This document shows, piece after piece, positions 50,838 to 60,034 of a stretch of DNA of 64,000 nucleotides. Below the pieces are notes generated by a model. It had not been told where the DNA came from and did no database searches. It saw only the letters and a program-made list of their open reading frames with translations. Source of the DNA: an uncultured Oscillibacter sp. (GTDB taxonomy: Bacteria > Bacillota > Clostridia > Oscillospirales > Oscillospiraceae); assembly GCA_910576865.1 (NCBI GenBank), contig CAJTKE010000011.1, positions 20,460-84,459 on the forward strand, written 5' to 3'. Position 1 is the stretch's first letter. Every line of letters begins with the position of its first letter. The translations under genes and the position numbers were made by a program.

Positions 50838-50876
50838 CGCCTCCAATCGCTTCACCGTTCACCGACATGCCACCGT

Positions 50877-50907
50877 GGGGCCGGGCCTGAACGGCCCGGC
50901 CCCCGTT
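50877..50907 (+). terminator. Hairpin between binding protein and permeases
   Basis: GGGGCCGGGCC, loop TGAAC, GGCCCGGCCCC then CGTTTT. A partial terminator here would give more binding protein than permease, a common arrangement in ABC operons. Confidence 0.8.
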
Positions 50908-50998
50908 TTCTTCCAGCCGTTCTCAAAGCGCGGCGGTCCCGCCGGGTTTTGACAGCGGCCGGAAGACGCTTTGATTCTGACTATAGGGAGGTGTCCCC

Positions 50999-51955
50999 GT
51001 GAGTACAAAGACCCCTGCTGCCCCTGCGGCATCCCAGGAGCTGGCCAGGAAGGCCCCACGTTCCTCCAAAAGCAAAAAATTCTTCCGCAAGGTGGAACCC
51101 TACATCTGGATCGCCCCCAGCATCATCCTGATGGCCATCTTCATCGTGACCCCCATCGTCAAGGTGTTCCAGCTCTCCATGAGCAAGGTGACCCGGGCGG
51201 GCCTGGTCAAGGGCTACAACAACTTTGAGAACTTCTCCAAGGTCCTCAAGAGCCCCGCCTTCGCCCTGGTTCTGAAAAACACCATCGTCTGGACCATCGC
51301 TGTGGTGGTCCTCTCCACCGTGCTGGGCTTCATGCTGGCCCTGGTGCTGAACAACAAATTCCGGGGCCGGAAGGTCGCCCGGGCCATCGTGGTCTTCCCC
51401 TGGGCCACCACGCTGGTCATTCAGGCCAGCGCCTGGAACTTCATCATCAACAAGGACTACGGCACCTTAAACACCCTGCTGATGAAAATCGGCCTCATCA
51501 GCGCCCCGGTAAACTGGACGCCCACCCCGGGGGCCTACTTCGCCTGGGAGATCGCCTGCGGCATCTTCGTCACCATTCCCTTTGTCACCTTCTGCGTGCT
51601 CTCCGGCCTCCAGAGCATCGATGCGTCCTATTACGAGGCCGCCACTGTGGACGGAGCAGGGTACTTCCAGAAGCTCTTCAGCATCACTCTGCCCCTGGTG
51701 AAGTCCTCCCTGACGGTGGCCACGGTGCTGAACATCATCTACGTCTTCAACTCCTTCCCCATCATCTGGACCATGACCAAGGGCGACCCGGCCAACCACA
51801 CGGACACCCTGGTCACCTACCTCTACAAGCTGGCCTTCTACAACGGCAAGCAGGGCGAGGCCTCCGCCGTCTCGGTTATCGGCTTTATCATCCTGCTGGC
51901 CTGCGCCAGCGTCTACATGATCTACACACTGCGGAAAGGAGATGACGACCTGTGA
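50999..51955 (+). CDS. Carbohydrate ABC transporter permease, MalF/UgpA type (second importer)
   Basis: Protein of 318 residues from a GTG with GGGAGGTG before it; the first 35 residues are Ala/Lys-rich and cytoplasmic. Six membrane segments follow, with the coupling loop YYEAATVDGAGYFQKLFSIT near residue 215. It pairs with the next gene, which overlaps it as GTGA. It sits 160 bases after the binding protein, beyond a hairpin. Confidence 0.93.
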   Translation: MSTKTPAAPAASQELARKAPRSSKSKKFFRKVEPYIWIAPSIILMAIFIVTPIVKVFQLSMSKVTRAGLVKGYNNFENFSKVLKSPAFALVLKNTIVWTIAVVVLSTVLGFMLALVLNNKFRGRKVARAIVVFPWATTLVIQASAWNFIINKDYGTLNTLLMKIGLISAPVNWTPTPGAYFAWEIACGIFVTIPFVTFCVLSGLQSIDASYYEAATVDGAGYFQKLFSITLPLVKSSLTVATVLNIIYVFNSFPIIWTMTKGDPANHTDTLVTYLYKLAFYNGKQGEASAVSVIGFIILLACASVYMIYTLRKGDDDL

Positions 51956-52815
51956 GCCAGCCCGCCAACGCCGTGAAAAAACCCGTCTCCGTGAAGAAGA
52001 CGATCCTGCGCGTCCTGCTCTACTTCGTCGTCCTGGACGTGTGCGTCATCACCCTGTACCCCTACTTCGCCATGCTGTGCACCGCCCTGAAGAACCGGGT
52101 GGAGATCTTCTCCGGCGGCACCATCCTGCCCGTCGTGCCCCTGTGGTCCAACTTCATCGACATCTGGAGCCGGGCCCCCATGGCCAAGTACATGCTGAAC
52201 TCCGTCCTCATCGCCGGCGGATCCACCCTCATCGCCATGCTCTGCGGCATCCCCGCCGCCTATGCCCTGGCCCGGATGAAGTTCAAGGGGCAGACCGCTT
52301 TCCTGGGCTTTGTCATCGTCTCCCAGATGTTCGCCCCGGTGGTGCTGCTCATCGGCATCTATCAGGTCATGCAGCGCCTGGGCCTGACGGACAACATCCT
52401 GGGGCTCATCTTCATCAACGCCGCCTTCAATCAGGCCTTCACCATCTGGCTGCTCCGGGGCACCTTCATGGGCATCTCCGCGGAGATGGAGCAGGCCGCC
52501 ACCATCGACGGCTGCACCCGGGTCCAGTCCATGATGAAGGTGCTGCTTCCCGTGGCCGCCCCGGGCATCGTCACCACGCTGATCTTCATCTTCATCAACG
52601 CCTGGAACGAGTACACCGTGGCCCTGTGCCTGATCTCCACCGACGAGTTCAAGCCCCTGACGGTGGGTATCAACACCTTCAACGGGTACAATATGATCGA
52701 GTGGCAGTATCTGTTCGCCGCCTCCATCTTCGCCATCATCCCCGTGGTCATCCTGTTCATGTGCATCGAGAAGAACCTGGTCAGCGGCCTCGCCTCCGGC
52801 GGCGTCAAAGGGTAA
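51952..52815 (+). CDS. Carbohydrate ABC transporter permease, MalG/UgpE type (second importer)
   Basis: Protein of 287 residues from a GTG overlapping the previous stop (GTGA), with GGAG upstream. It has six membrane segments, the coupling loop EMEQAATIDGCTRVQSMMKV, and the usual C-terminal GGVKG. It completes the membrane pair of the importer. Its TAA stop is inside a 13-base inverted repeat. Confidence 0.93.
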   Translation: MSQPANAVKKPVSVKKTILRVLLYFVVLDVCVITLYPYFAMLCTALKNRVEIFSGGTILPVVPLWSNFIDIWSRAPMAKYMLNSVLIAGGSTLIAMLCGIPAAYALARMKFKGQTAFLGFVIVSQMFAPVVLLIGIYQVMQRLGLTDNILGLIFINAAFNQAFTIWLLRGTFMGISAEMEQAATIDGCTRVQSMMKVLLPVAAPGIVTTLIFIFINAWNEYTVALCLISTDEFKPLTVGINTFNGYNMIEWQYLFAASIFAIIPVVILFMCIEKNLVSGLASGGVKG

Positions 52816-52838
52816 CTTTTCTTGAAAGAAAAGTTACC
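52811..52838. repeat. Perfect inverted repeat over the permease stop codon
   Basis: GGTAACTTTTCTT (52811-52823) and AAGAAAAGTTACC (52826-52838), spacer GA. It is followed by AAAAGAACTTTCG and lies in a 136-base gap before nagB. It is AT-rich with no T-tail, so not an ordinary terminator; it could be a dispersed repeat element or an mRNA processing site. Confidence 0.6.
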
Positions 52839-52951
52839 AAAAGAACTTTCGTTCGCTCCGGCAGTCTGGTGGTTTACCAAGCCGAAGCGACGGCAACATA
52901 GAATTGCGTTATGAAACCTTGTTTTGGAAACTGGAAAGGAGAATTGCCATT

Positions 52952-53704
52952 ATGAGAATCTTTATCGAGAAGGACTACGACGGCATGAGCCGCCGGGCGG
53001 CTCAGGTCATCGCCGCCGAAATCGTCCACAACCCCGCCTGCGTGCTGGGTCTGGCCACCGGCTCCACCCCCGAGGGGGCTTACAAGTATCTGGTGGGCTG
53101 GCACAAGCAGGGCCTCCTGAGCTTCAAGGACGTCCTCTCCGTCAACCTGGACGAGTACGTGGGGCTGGCCCCCGACCATGACCAGAGCTACCGTTACTTC
53201 ATGCAGAAGAACCTCTTTGACCACGTGGACATCGTCCCCGCCAACACCCGGGTGCCCGACGGATTGACCAAGGATCCCAAGACCTTCTGCGCGGAGTACG
53301 ACGCCTATATCCGCTCCCTGGGCTATGTGGACCTGCAGCTCCTGGGCATCGGCCGGAACGGCCACATCGGCTTCAATGAGCCCGGCGACTGCTTCGTCCG
53401 GGAGACCCACGTGGTGGATCTGGCCGAGAGCACCATCGACGCCAACGCCCGCTTCTTCGCCTCTCGGGACGATGTGCCCAAGCAGGCCATCAGCATGGGC
53501 ATGGGCGCCATCATGGGAGCGAAGAAGGTCCTCCTTGCCGCCAGCGGCGAGGAGAAGGCCGACGCCATCCTGGGAGCCGTCTCCGGGGTCATCAGCCCCC
53601 GCTGCCCCGGCTCCATCCTCCAGCTCCATCCCAACGTGGTGGTCATCGTGGACGAGGCCGCCGGTAGCAAGCTGAAAGCCGCCGGGGTGCCCGTATGCGG
53701 ATAA
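52952..53704 (+). CDS. nagB: Glucosamine-6-phosphate deaminase
   Basis: Protein of 250 residues; ATG with GGAAAGGAG upstream. Family blocks: VLGLATGSTPEGAYKYLV (phosphate loop), VNLDEYVGL with the catalytic Asp, LLGIGRNGHIGFNEPGD and AISMGMGAIMGAKKV. It converts glucosamine 6-phosphate to fructose 6-phosphate and ammonia. Its end overlaps nagA by ten bases. Together they feed amino sugars into glycolysis. Confidence 0.95.
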   Translation: MRIFIEKDYDGMSRRAAQVIAAEIVHNPACVLGLATGSTPEGAYKYLVGWHKQGLLSFKDVLSVNLDEYVGLAPDHDQSYRYFMQKNLFDHVDIVPANTRVPDGLTKDPKTFCAEYDAYIRSLGYVDLQLLGIGRNGHIGFNEPGDCFVRETHVVDLAESTIDANARFFASRDDVPKQAISMGMGAIMGAKKVLLAASGEEKADAILGAVSGVISPRCPGSILQLHPNVVVIVDEAAGSKLKAAGVPVCG

Positions 53705-54828
53705 CCGGCGGGCAGGTCTTTGACCTGGAACAGGGCTTTGCCGCCCGAGACCTCTGCACCGACGGCTCTTTGATCTCCAGCGTCAGCGGCGACGGGGACG
53801 TGCTGGACGCCTCCGGCTGCTATGTGATTCCCGGACTGGTGGACGTGCATTTTCACGGCGCCGTGGGCGAGGATTTCAGCGACGCCACCCCCGAGGGCCT
53901 GCAAAAAATCGCGGACTACGAGCTTGGCCAGGGCGTGACCTATCTCTGCCCCGCGGGCATGACCCTGCCGGAGGACCAGCTGACGGCCATCTGCAAAACC
54001 ACCGCCGCCCACCGGAAGAAGAACGCCGGCGGCGCGGAGGTGGTGGGGGCGCACCTGGAGGGTCCTTTCCTCTGCATGGCCAAAAAGGGCGCCCAGAACG
54101 GCGCGTTCCTCCACGACCCCGACGTCCCCATGCTGAAGCGCCTCCAGGAGGCGGCGGAGGGCTGTGTGAAGCTGGTCACCGTGGCCCCCGAGCAGCCCGG
54201 TTCCCTGGAATTCATCAAAGCGGCGAAGGACCTGGGGGTCCACGTCTCCGTGGGCCACACCGTGGCGAACTACGACACGGCGAAAGCCGCCTTTGAGGCG
54301 GGGGCGGACCACGCCACCCACCTCTACAACGCCATGCCGCCCCTGGCCCACCGGGACCCCGGCGTCATCGGCGCGGCCTATGAGGTCTCCTCCGTCATGC
54401 CGGAGCTGATCTGTGACGGCATTCACATCCATCCGGCGGTGGTGCGCCTCACCTTCGGCCTCTTCGGAAAAGAGCGGATGATCATCATCTCCGACTCCCT
54501 CCGGGCCACGGGCATGCCCGACGGCGAGTATCCCTTCGGCGGGCAGATGATCGAGGTCCACGGCAACCGGGCCACCATCCTGGGCCACCCGGAGACCCTG
54601 GCGGGCTCCGTCACCAGCCTGATGGGCTGCCTGCGCCAGGCCATTTCCTTCGGCATCCCGGCGGCGGACGCGGTCCGGGCCTGCACCTGTAACCCCGCCC
54701 GTTCCATCGGCATCGAGGACCGGGCCGGCACCCTGGACGTGGGCAAGGAGGCCAGCATCGTCCTGCTGGACCAGAAGGACCTGTCCATCCGCAGGATCAT
54801 CTTCAAGGGCGAGGCCGTCAAGGCCTGA
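53695..54828 (+). CDS. nagA: N-acetylglucosamine-6-phosphate deacetylase
   Basis: Protein of 377 residues, amidohydrolase superfamily. VIPGLVDVHFHGAVGED holds the HxH pair, EGPFL the metal Glu, SVGHTVANYDTAKAAFEAGA and HATHLYNAMPPLAHRDPGVI two metal His, and IIISDSLRATGMPDG the catalytic Asp in the position usually read TDAM. It removes acetate from GlcNAc 6-phosphate. The gene overlaps nagB by ten bases in a different frame. Confidence 0.94.
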   Translation: MRITGGQVFDLEQGFAARDLCTDGSLISSVSGDGDVLDASGCYVIPGLVDVHFHGAVGEDFSDATPEGLQKIADYELGQGVTYLCPAGMTLPEDQLTAICKTTAAHRKKNAGGAEVVGAHLEGPFLCMAKKGAQNGAFLHDPDVPMLKRLQEAAEGCVKLVTVAPEQPGSLEFIKAAKDLGVHVSVGHTVANYDTAKAAFEAGADHATHLYNAMPPLAHRDPGVIGAAYEVSSVMPELICDGIHIHPAVVRLTFGLFGKERMIIISDSLRATGMPDGEYPFGGQMIEVHGNRATILGHPETLAGSVTSLMGCLRQAISFGIPAADAVRACTCNPARSIGIEDRAGTLDVGKEASIVLLDQKDLSIRRIIFKGEAVKA

Positions 54829-55053
54829 CCCACCCCCAACGTTGGACTTGGCGGAACACCTCCGCCTTTCCATAAATTCAACGGGCCGGACGGCGACTCC
54901 ATTCCTATCGTCCCCGGCACCAGACAAGAAGGAGGAAACCCCCGCTTTCACTTGCGGTGCGGCAGTGTGGAGACCTGCCGTAATGCCCGCGGGAACGCGC
55001 TTCCCGGGGCGAGGCGGAGACGGCGGAGGCCGCTTCGTCAAAGTGAATACGCT
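54829..55053 (+). other. Gap before the ABC ATPase gene
   Basis: 225 bases without a convincing gene, promoter or terminator. An upstream in-frame extension of the ATPase exists (from 54952) but is Arg-rich and unlike the family. A leader or weak internal promoter may lie here. Confidence 0.4.
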
Positions 55054-56232
<1,179 letters not shown>

Positions 56233-56251
56233 TTGCCTCTGTTTTCAGAAA

Positions 56252-56281
56252 GCCGGTACGGATTTTCCGTACCGGCTTTTT
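56252..56281 (+). terminator. Terminator after the ABC ATPase
   Basis: GCCGGTACGGA, loop TTT, TCCGTACCGGC, then TTTTT. Confidence 0.93.
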
Positions 56282-56358
56282 GCAAAAAGATTGATTTTTT
56301 CCCAGCTTTCCTGTAAACTAAGCCTTGAACCCAAAATCTTGCCAACAGGAGGCGCTCT

Positions 56359-56778
56359 ATGAAAGAGCTTTTTCTTCTGGCCGCCGTCATCTGCTTCGGC
56401 ATGGCCATCCTGAAATTCTACTCCGCCCGGATGAATCGCTCCGGCTCCGCCCCCCAGACCGCTGAAAAGCCCTGGGCCACCATCACCGCTGATGAGGCCA
56501 GGGAGCGGCTGGAGGCCAACCCGGACGCCATTCTCCTGGACGTGCGGACCCAGGAGGAGTACGACGGAGGCCACATCCCCGGCGCGGTGTGCTTTCCCAA
56601 TGAGGACATTCTGCCGGAGCTGCCCCTTCCCTTTGAGAGGGAGGCGGAGATTCTGGTCTACTGCCGCTCCGGTCGCCGCAGCGCCGAGGCGGCAAAGAAG
56701 CTGACGGACATGGGCTACACCCATGTGACCGACTTCGGAGGCATCCAGAGCTGGAACTACGAGACAACGACCGATTGA
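56359..56778 (+). CDS. Membrane-anchored rhodanese-like protein
   Basis: Protein of 139 residues with AGGAGG before the ATG. Residues 3-20 form a membrane anchor. The rhodanese domain follows: AILLDVRTQEEYDGGHIPGA and the active-site loop VYCRSGRRSAEAAKKL with the catalytic Cys. Single-domain rhodaneses carry sulfur as a persulfide. Membrane tethering points to a sulfur-transfer or redox role near the membrane. Monocistronic between two terminators. Confidence 0.88.
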   Translation: MKELFLLAAVICFGMAILKFYSARMNRSGSAPQTAEKPWATITADEARERLEANPDAILLDVRTQEEYDGGHIPGAVCFPNEDILPELPLPFEREAEILVYCRSGRRSAEAAKKLTDMGYTHVTDFGGIQSWNYETTTD

Positions 56779-56779
56779 G

Positions 56780-56811
56780 AAGAAAGCCACGCCTTTCGGC
56801 GTGGCTTTCTT
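56780..56811. terminator. Bidirectional terminator after rhodanese and anti-sigma genes
   Basis: AAGAAAGCCACGCC, loop TTTC, GGCGTGGCTTTCTT: a 14-base perfect stem with A- and T-rich ends, between convergent genes. Confidence 0.9.
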
Positions 56812-56816
56812 TGCGC

Positions 56817-57809
56817 TCAATTCTCCGGCACGGCGTAGATGCCGTAAACGAAGTAATTCCGATCCAGCTCATACTGACTCACCAGCTCCGGGAAGACGGT
56901 GATGGAGTTGTCCTCGTTGAACTCGATTTTCAGCTCCCCGCTGTGGAGGCGGTAGGCCTGGGTTTTCTCCGTCCCGTCGGAGGAGATGACCGTCACCGTC
57001 AGCCGTCCGCCGTCGAAGTAGTCCGCGTCCATCTGGCACTCGGTGGTGATACCCAGGCCCGTGTCACAGGCCATGTCCTCCGGCGGCACCCAGAAGCCGT
57101 AGCTGGCCTCGGGGTCATAGTCCTCCTGGAAGCTCTCCCCCAGGGCGGTCATCTCCGGCATGTACCAGGTCCCGTCGTCCCGCCGGCTGATGGCGGCGGG
57201 GGCCAGGGTGCCCTCGGCCATGGCTTGACGGTATGCCGCCATCTGCTCCTCCGTCAGATTCTCCCGGCTCTGGTAGCGGTACAGCCCGCCCCGGTCAATG
57301 GACATCCTCACCCGGGCGATGTTCTCCCCGGTGATCTGGAAGAGGCACCCGGTGAAGTCGCCGAACTCCGGCGTGACACAGCCCTCCCCCACGGCGAAGG
57401 CGATGCTGCCGTCCTCCGCCGGGCCGTAGGCGCTCTCGGTCATGGCGGCGTAGGCCGTCAGGCCGAAGGTGGGCACCAGCACCTGGGCCGGGGAGGTCTT
57501 CTTCTGTCCGGCGCTCCCAACGGCGGCGGGGCCGGAGGGCTCCGCCGTGGGCGCGGGCCGGAGGGAGAAGCCCCCCAGCACCAGGGCCAGGGCGCAGACG
57601 GCGCAAAGAACCGTACGCGCAAAGGGCCGTCCCCAGCTCCGGGACACAGCCGCCGCGGCTGTGCGAGCCCTCTCCGGCTGTCCCCAGCTCTGCCGCTCCC
57701 GGCGGGAAGGGGCCTCCGCCGTCCGGCGGCGGGCCTCGAAGAGGACCCGGTCATTCAGCCCGTCGGGCGTATGGATACGTTCCGTCAGCTTCCGATACCG
57801 ATTTTCCAT
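56817..57809 (-). CDS. Anti-sigma-factor-like membrane protein
   Basis: Protein of 330 residues; ATG (MENRYRKLTERIHTPDGLND) has GGGAGG upstream, inside the sigma gene. The first 63 residues are cytoplasmic and charged, residues 64-83 are a membrane segment (RTVLCAVCALALVLGGFSL), and the remaining 245 form an outer domain of unknown fold (FTGCLFQITGENIARVRMSI, FVYGIYAVPEN at the end). It starts 59 bases inside the ECF sigma gene. This layout and overlap are typical of anti-sigma factors controlling the partner, though no known anti-sigma domain is recognised. Confidence 0.72.
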   Translation of the reverse strand: MENRYRKLTERIHTPDGLNDRVLFEARRRTAEAPSRRERQSWGQPERARTAAAAVSRSWGRPFARTVLCAVCALALVLGGFSLRPAPTAEPSGPAAVGSAGQKKTSPAQVLVPTFGLTAYAAMTESAYGPAEDGSIAFAVGEGCVTPEFGDFTGCLFQITGENIARVRMSIDRGGLYRYQSRENLTEEQMAAYRQAMAEGTLAPAAISRRDDGTWYMPEMTALGESFQEDYDPEASYGFWVPPEDMACDTGLGITTECQMDADYFDGGRLTVTVISSDGTEKTQAYRLHSGELKIEFNEDNSITVFPELVSQYELDRNYFVYGIYAVPEN

Positions 57810-58284
57810 CGTCAAAACCTCCCAATTCATTCCGCAGCTCCGCCCGGGCCCGCCGGAGGCGGCTCCGCACCGTCGCCGCCGGGACACCCAGCAGGGCCCC
57901 GATCTCGCCGCTCTCATAGCCCTCGCCGTAGAAGAGATGGACCGCCGTCCGCAGCTTCTCCGGAAGCCGGGCCACCGCGTCCCACAGCTCCGCCGCCCCC
58001 TCGTCCACGGGCCGGGCCATGTCCGGCACCTCCTCCAGGGACAGGGTTCCCCCCCGCCTCCGGCGGGACCGCCCCAGGTCGGCGCAGCGGTTCAGCGCCG
58101 TCCGGATCAGCCACGCCTTCAGGTGCTCGGCGTCCCAGCCGCCGGAGCGCTGCTCCAGCAGCCGGAGGAACACGTCCTGATAGACGTCCTCCGCGTCGGC
58201 GGCGTTCTGGAGGCGGCACAGGGCCAGCCGGTACACCGTGTCGCCGTGGGTTTTCATGGCATTGCTCAATTCCTGTTCCGTCAA
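57751..58284 (-). CDS. ECF-subfamily RNA polymerase sigma factor
   Basis: Protein of 177 residues from a TTG start with AAAGGAGG seven bases upstream. Region 2 (DAEDVYQDVFLRLLEQRSGG, HLKAWLIRTALNRCADLGRS) and region 4 (LRTAVHLFYGEGYESGEIGA, then LLGVPAATVRSRLRRARAEL) are complete. It directs polymerase to a stress or surface regulon and is probably held by the membrane protein encoded next to it. The two genes overlap by 59 bases in different frames. Confidence 0.92.
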   Translation of the reverse strand: MTEQELSNAMKTHGDTVYRLALCRLQNAADAEDVYQDVFLRLLEQRSGGWDAEHLKAWLIRTALNRCADLGRSRRRRGGTLSLEEVPDMARPVDEGAAELWDAVARLPEKLRTAVHLFYGEGYESGEIGALLGVPAATVRSRLRRARAELRNELGGFDDGKSVSEADGTYPYARRAE

Positions 58285-58387
58285 GGCAATGCCTCCTTTC
58301 CTTCATCTGAAAAGCGCCTTTCACTTAACAACACGTTTGGGAGGCCCTGTCTGTTCACTCCAATGAAAAATTTTCTCCCATCAAAAC

Positions 58388-58413
58388 AGGGCGGGCGCAA
58401 AAGCGCCCGCCCT
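58388..58413 (-). terminator. Terminator after ychF and small ORF
   Basis: AGGGCGGGCGC, loop AAAA, GCGCCCGCCCT; on the minus strand TGTTTTG follows. Confidence 0.85.
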
Positions 58414-58419
58414 CTCCCG

Positions 58420-58623
58420 TTATTCCGGCCTGATGCCGTAGATCTCGAACCGGCCGATGATATCCTGCAAGGTCAGCTTCCGGGCCAGGAGCTGCTGATA
58501 GGTGGCCCCTCTCTGCTTCCCCGCCTCCCGGAGCCTGTCCATGTCGGAAAGAACCTTGTCCCGCTCCTTCAGGAGGTCCCCGTACATGCGCTCGTAAGCC
58601 GCCAGACGTTCCGGATCCGTCAT
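58420..58623 (-). CDS. Small hypothetical coiled-coil protein
   Basis: Protein of 67 residues (TDPERLAAYERMYGDLLKER, DKVLSDMDRLREAGKQRGAT), mostly helical with charged heptads. The chosen ATG lies four bases past the YchF stop; an alternative ATG 12 bases earlier overlaps it. AAGG is close to the start, so translational coupling to ychF is likely. A terminator follows at once. Not recognised; no function proposed. Confidence 0.6.
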   Translation of the reverse strand: MTDPERLAAYERMYGDLLKERDKVLSDMDRLREAGKQRGATYQQLLARKLTLQDIIGRFEIYGIRPE

Positions 58624-58627
58624 GGCC

Positions 58628-59737
58628 TTACACATTGAAGCGGAAGTAGATCATGTCGCCGTCCTGGACCACGTACTCCTTGCCCTCGCTGCGGAGCAGG
58701 CCCTTTTCCTTGGCGGCGGCGACACTGCCGCATTTCATCATGTCCTCATAGGCGATGACCTCCGCCCGGATGAAGCCCCGCTCGATGTCCGTGTGGATTT
58801 TCCCGGCGGCCTGGGGGGCCTTGGTGCCCCGCTTGATGGTCCAGGCGCGGCACTCGTCCTTGCCGTAGGTCAGGAAGGAGATGAGGCCCAGCAGTGCGTA
58901 GGAGCACTTGATGAGGCGGTCCAGGCCGGACTCCTCTACGCCGATCTCCGCCAAAAACATCTGCTTTTCCTCGCCCTCCAGCTCCGCCACGTCCTGCTCC
59001 AGCTTGGCGCAGATGGGCAGCACCTGGGCGCCCTCCGCCTGGGCCACCTCCCGGACCTGCCGGAAGTATTGGTTGTCCTCCAGGTGGGTGAAGCCGTCCT
59101 CGTCGGTGTTGGCGGCGTAGATGACGGGCTTGAGGCTCAAGAGGTCGGAGGTGGCCACCAGCGCCGCGTCCTCGTCGGAGCAGTCGAAGGTCCGGGCGGA
59201 CTTCCCGGCGTCCAGGTGCTTCGCCAGGGCCTGGAAGACCTCCACCTCATGGAGGAACCTCTTGTCCCCCTTGGCGGCCTTCTGGGCCTTCTCCACCCGG
59301 CGGTTCACCATCTCCAGGTCCGCCATGATCAGCTCCAGGTCAATGGCCTCCATGTCCCCCAGGGGGTCCACCGGCACGTTGGTCCCGGCGTCCGCCACCA
59401 CGTGCATGATATTTTCGTCGTCGAAGCAGCGGACCACGTGGACGATGGCGTCGGTCTCCCGGATGTTGGCCAGGAACTTGTTCCCCAGGCCCGCGCCCTT
59501 GCTGGCGCCCTTCACCAGACCCGCGATGTCCACGAACTCGATGACCGCCGGGGTCTTCTTGTCCGGCTGGTACATCTCCGCCAGCTTGTCCAGCCGCTCG
59601 TCGGGAACGGCCACCATGCCCACATTGGGGTCGATGGTGCAGAAGGGATAGTTGGCGCTTTCCGCGCCGGCATTGGTGATCGCGTTGAACAGGGTGGACT
59701 TCCCCACGTTGGGGAGTCCCACGATTCCTAATTTCAT
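58628..59737 (-). CDS. ychF: Redox/stress-associated GTPase-like ATPase YchF (OLA1)
   Basis: Protein of 369 residues, full length for the family. MKLGIVGLPNVGKSTLFNAI is the P-loop; the DxxG-type switch is VDIAGLVKGASKGAGLGNKF; the NKxD position holds ANTDEDG, the change that gives YchF preference for ATP. Coiled-coil and TGS domains (WTIKRGTKAPQAAGKIHTDI) follow. It binds ribosomes and affects translation and stress responses. Confidence 0.97.
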   Translation of the reverse strand: MKLGIVGLPNVGKSTLFNAITNAGAESANYPFCTIDPNVGMVAVPDERLDKLAEMYQPDKKTPAVIEFVDIAGLVKGASKGAGLGNKFLANIRETDAIVHVVRCFDDENIMHVVADAGTNVPVDPLGDMEAIDLELIMADLEMVNRRVEKAQKAAKGDKRFLHEVEVFQALAKHLDAGKSARTFDCSDEDAALVATSDLLSLKPVIYAANTDEDGFTHLEDNQYFRQVREVAQAEGAQVLPICAKLEQDVAELEGEEKQMFLAEIGVEESGLDRLIKCSYALLGLISFLTYGKDECRAWTIKRGTKAPQAAGKIHTDIERGFIRAEVIAYEDMMKCGSVAAAKEKGLLRSEGKEYVVQDGDMIYFRFNV

Positions 59738-59856
59738 AGCTTTCTACAACTCCTTTATTTTCAAGGGTTTCATGGTTTTCACCACACCCGTTTACGCCAT
59801 TTTCAAAAGGATGCGTATCATCCGCCGTCAGGAGCTTGATGACATCATGCCATTTC

Positions 59857-59885
59857 ATTATAGCACAGAGCTTCCTGTTTCTCAA
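59857..59885 (-). promoter_or_regulatory. Promoter of ychF
   Basis: On the minus strand TTGAGA (59880-59885) and perfect TATAAT (59857-59862), spacing 17. The leader before ychF is about 110 bases and shows no clear structure; the rest of the gap up to 59960 holds nothing recognisable. Confidence 0.75.
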
Positions 59886-59966
59886 TACCCGTTCGGCAGT
59901 TATATCGCCACATGAAGGTGGAGGAAATTTGTCTTCTCCCGGTCCATCCGCCCCACGGCAATATCA

Positions 59967-60005
59967 TACCGCCCTGGCGGGATTTCTCTCCCCGCCAGGG
60001 CGGTA
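59967..60005 (-). terminator. Terminator of the right-end minus-strand genes
   Basis: TACCGCCCTGGCGGG (59967-59981) and CCCGCCAGGGCGGTA (59991-60005) form a perfect 15-base stem with a nine-base loop. The T-tract on the minus strand is weak, so termination is likely rather than certain. Confidence 0.7.
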
Positions 60006-60034
60006 CGGCTCTCTCAGGAAATATGCTGCCCCGA

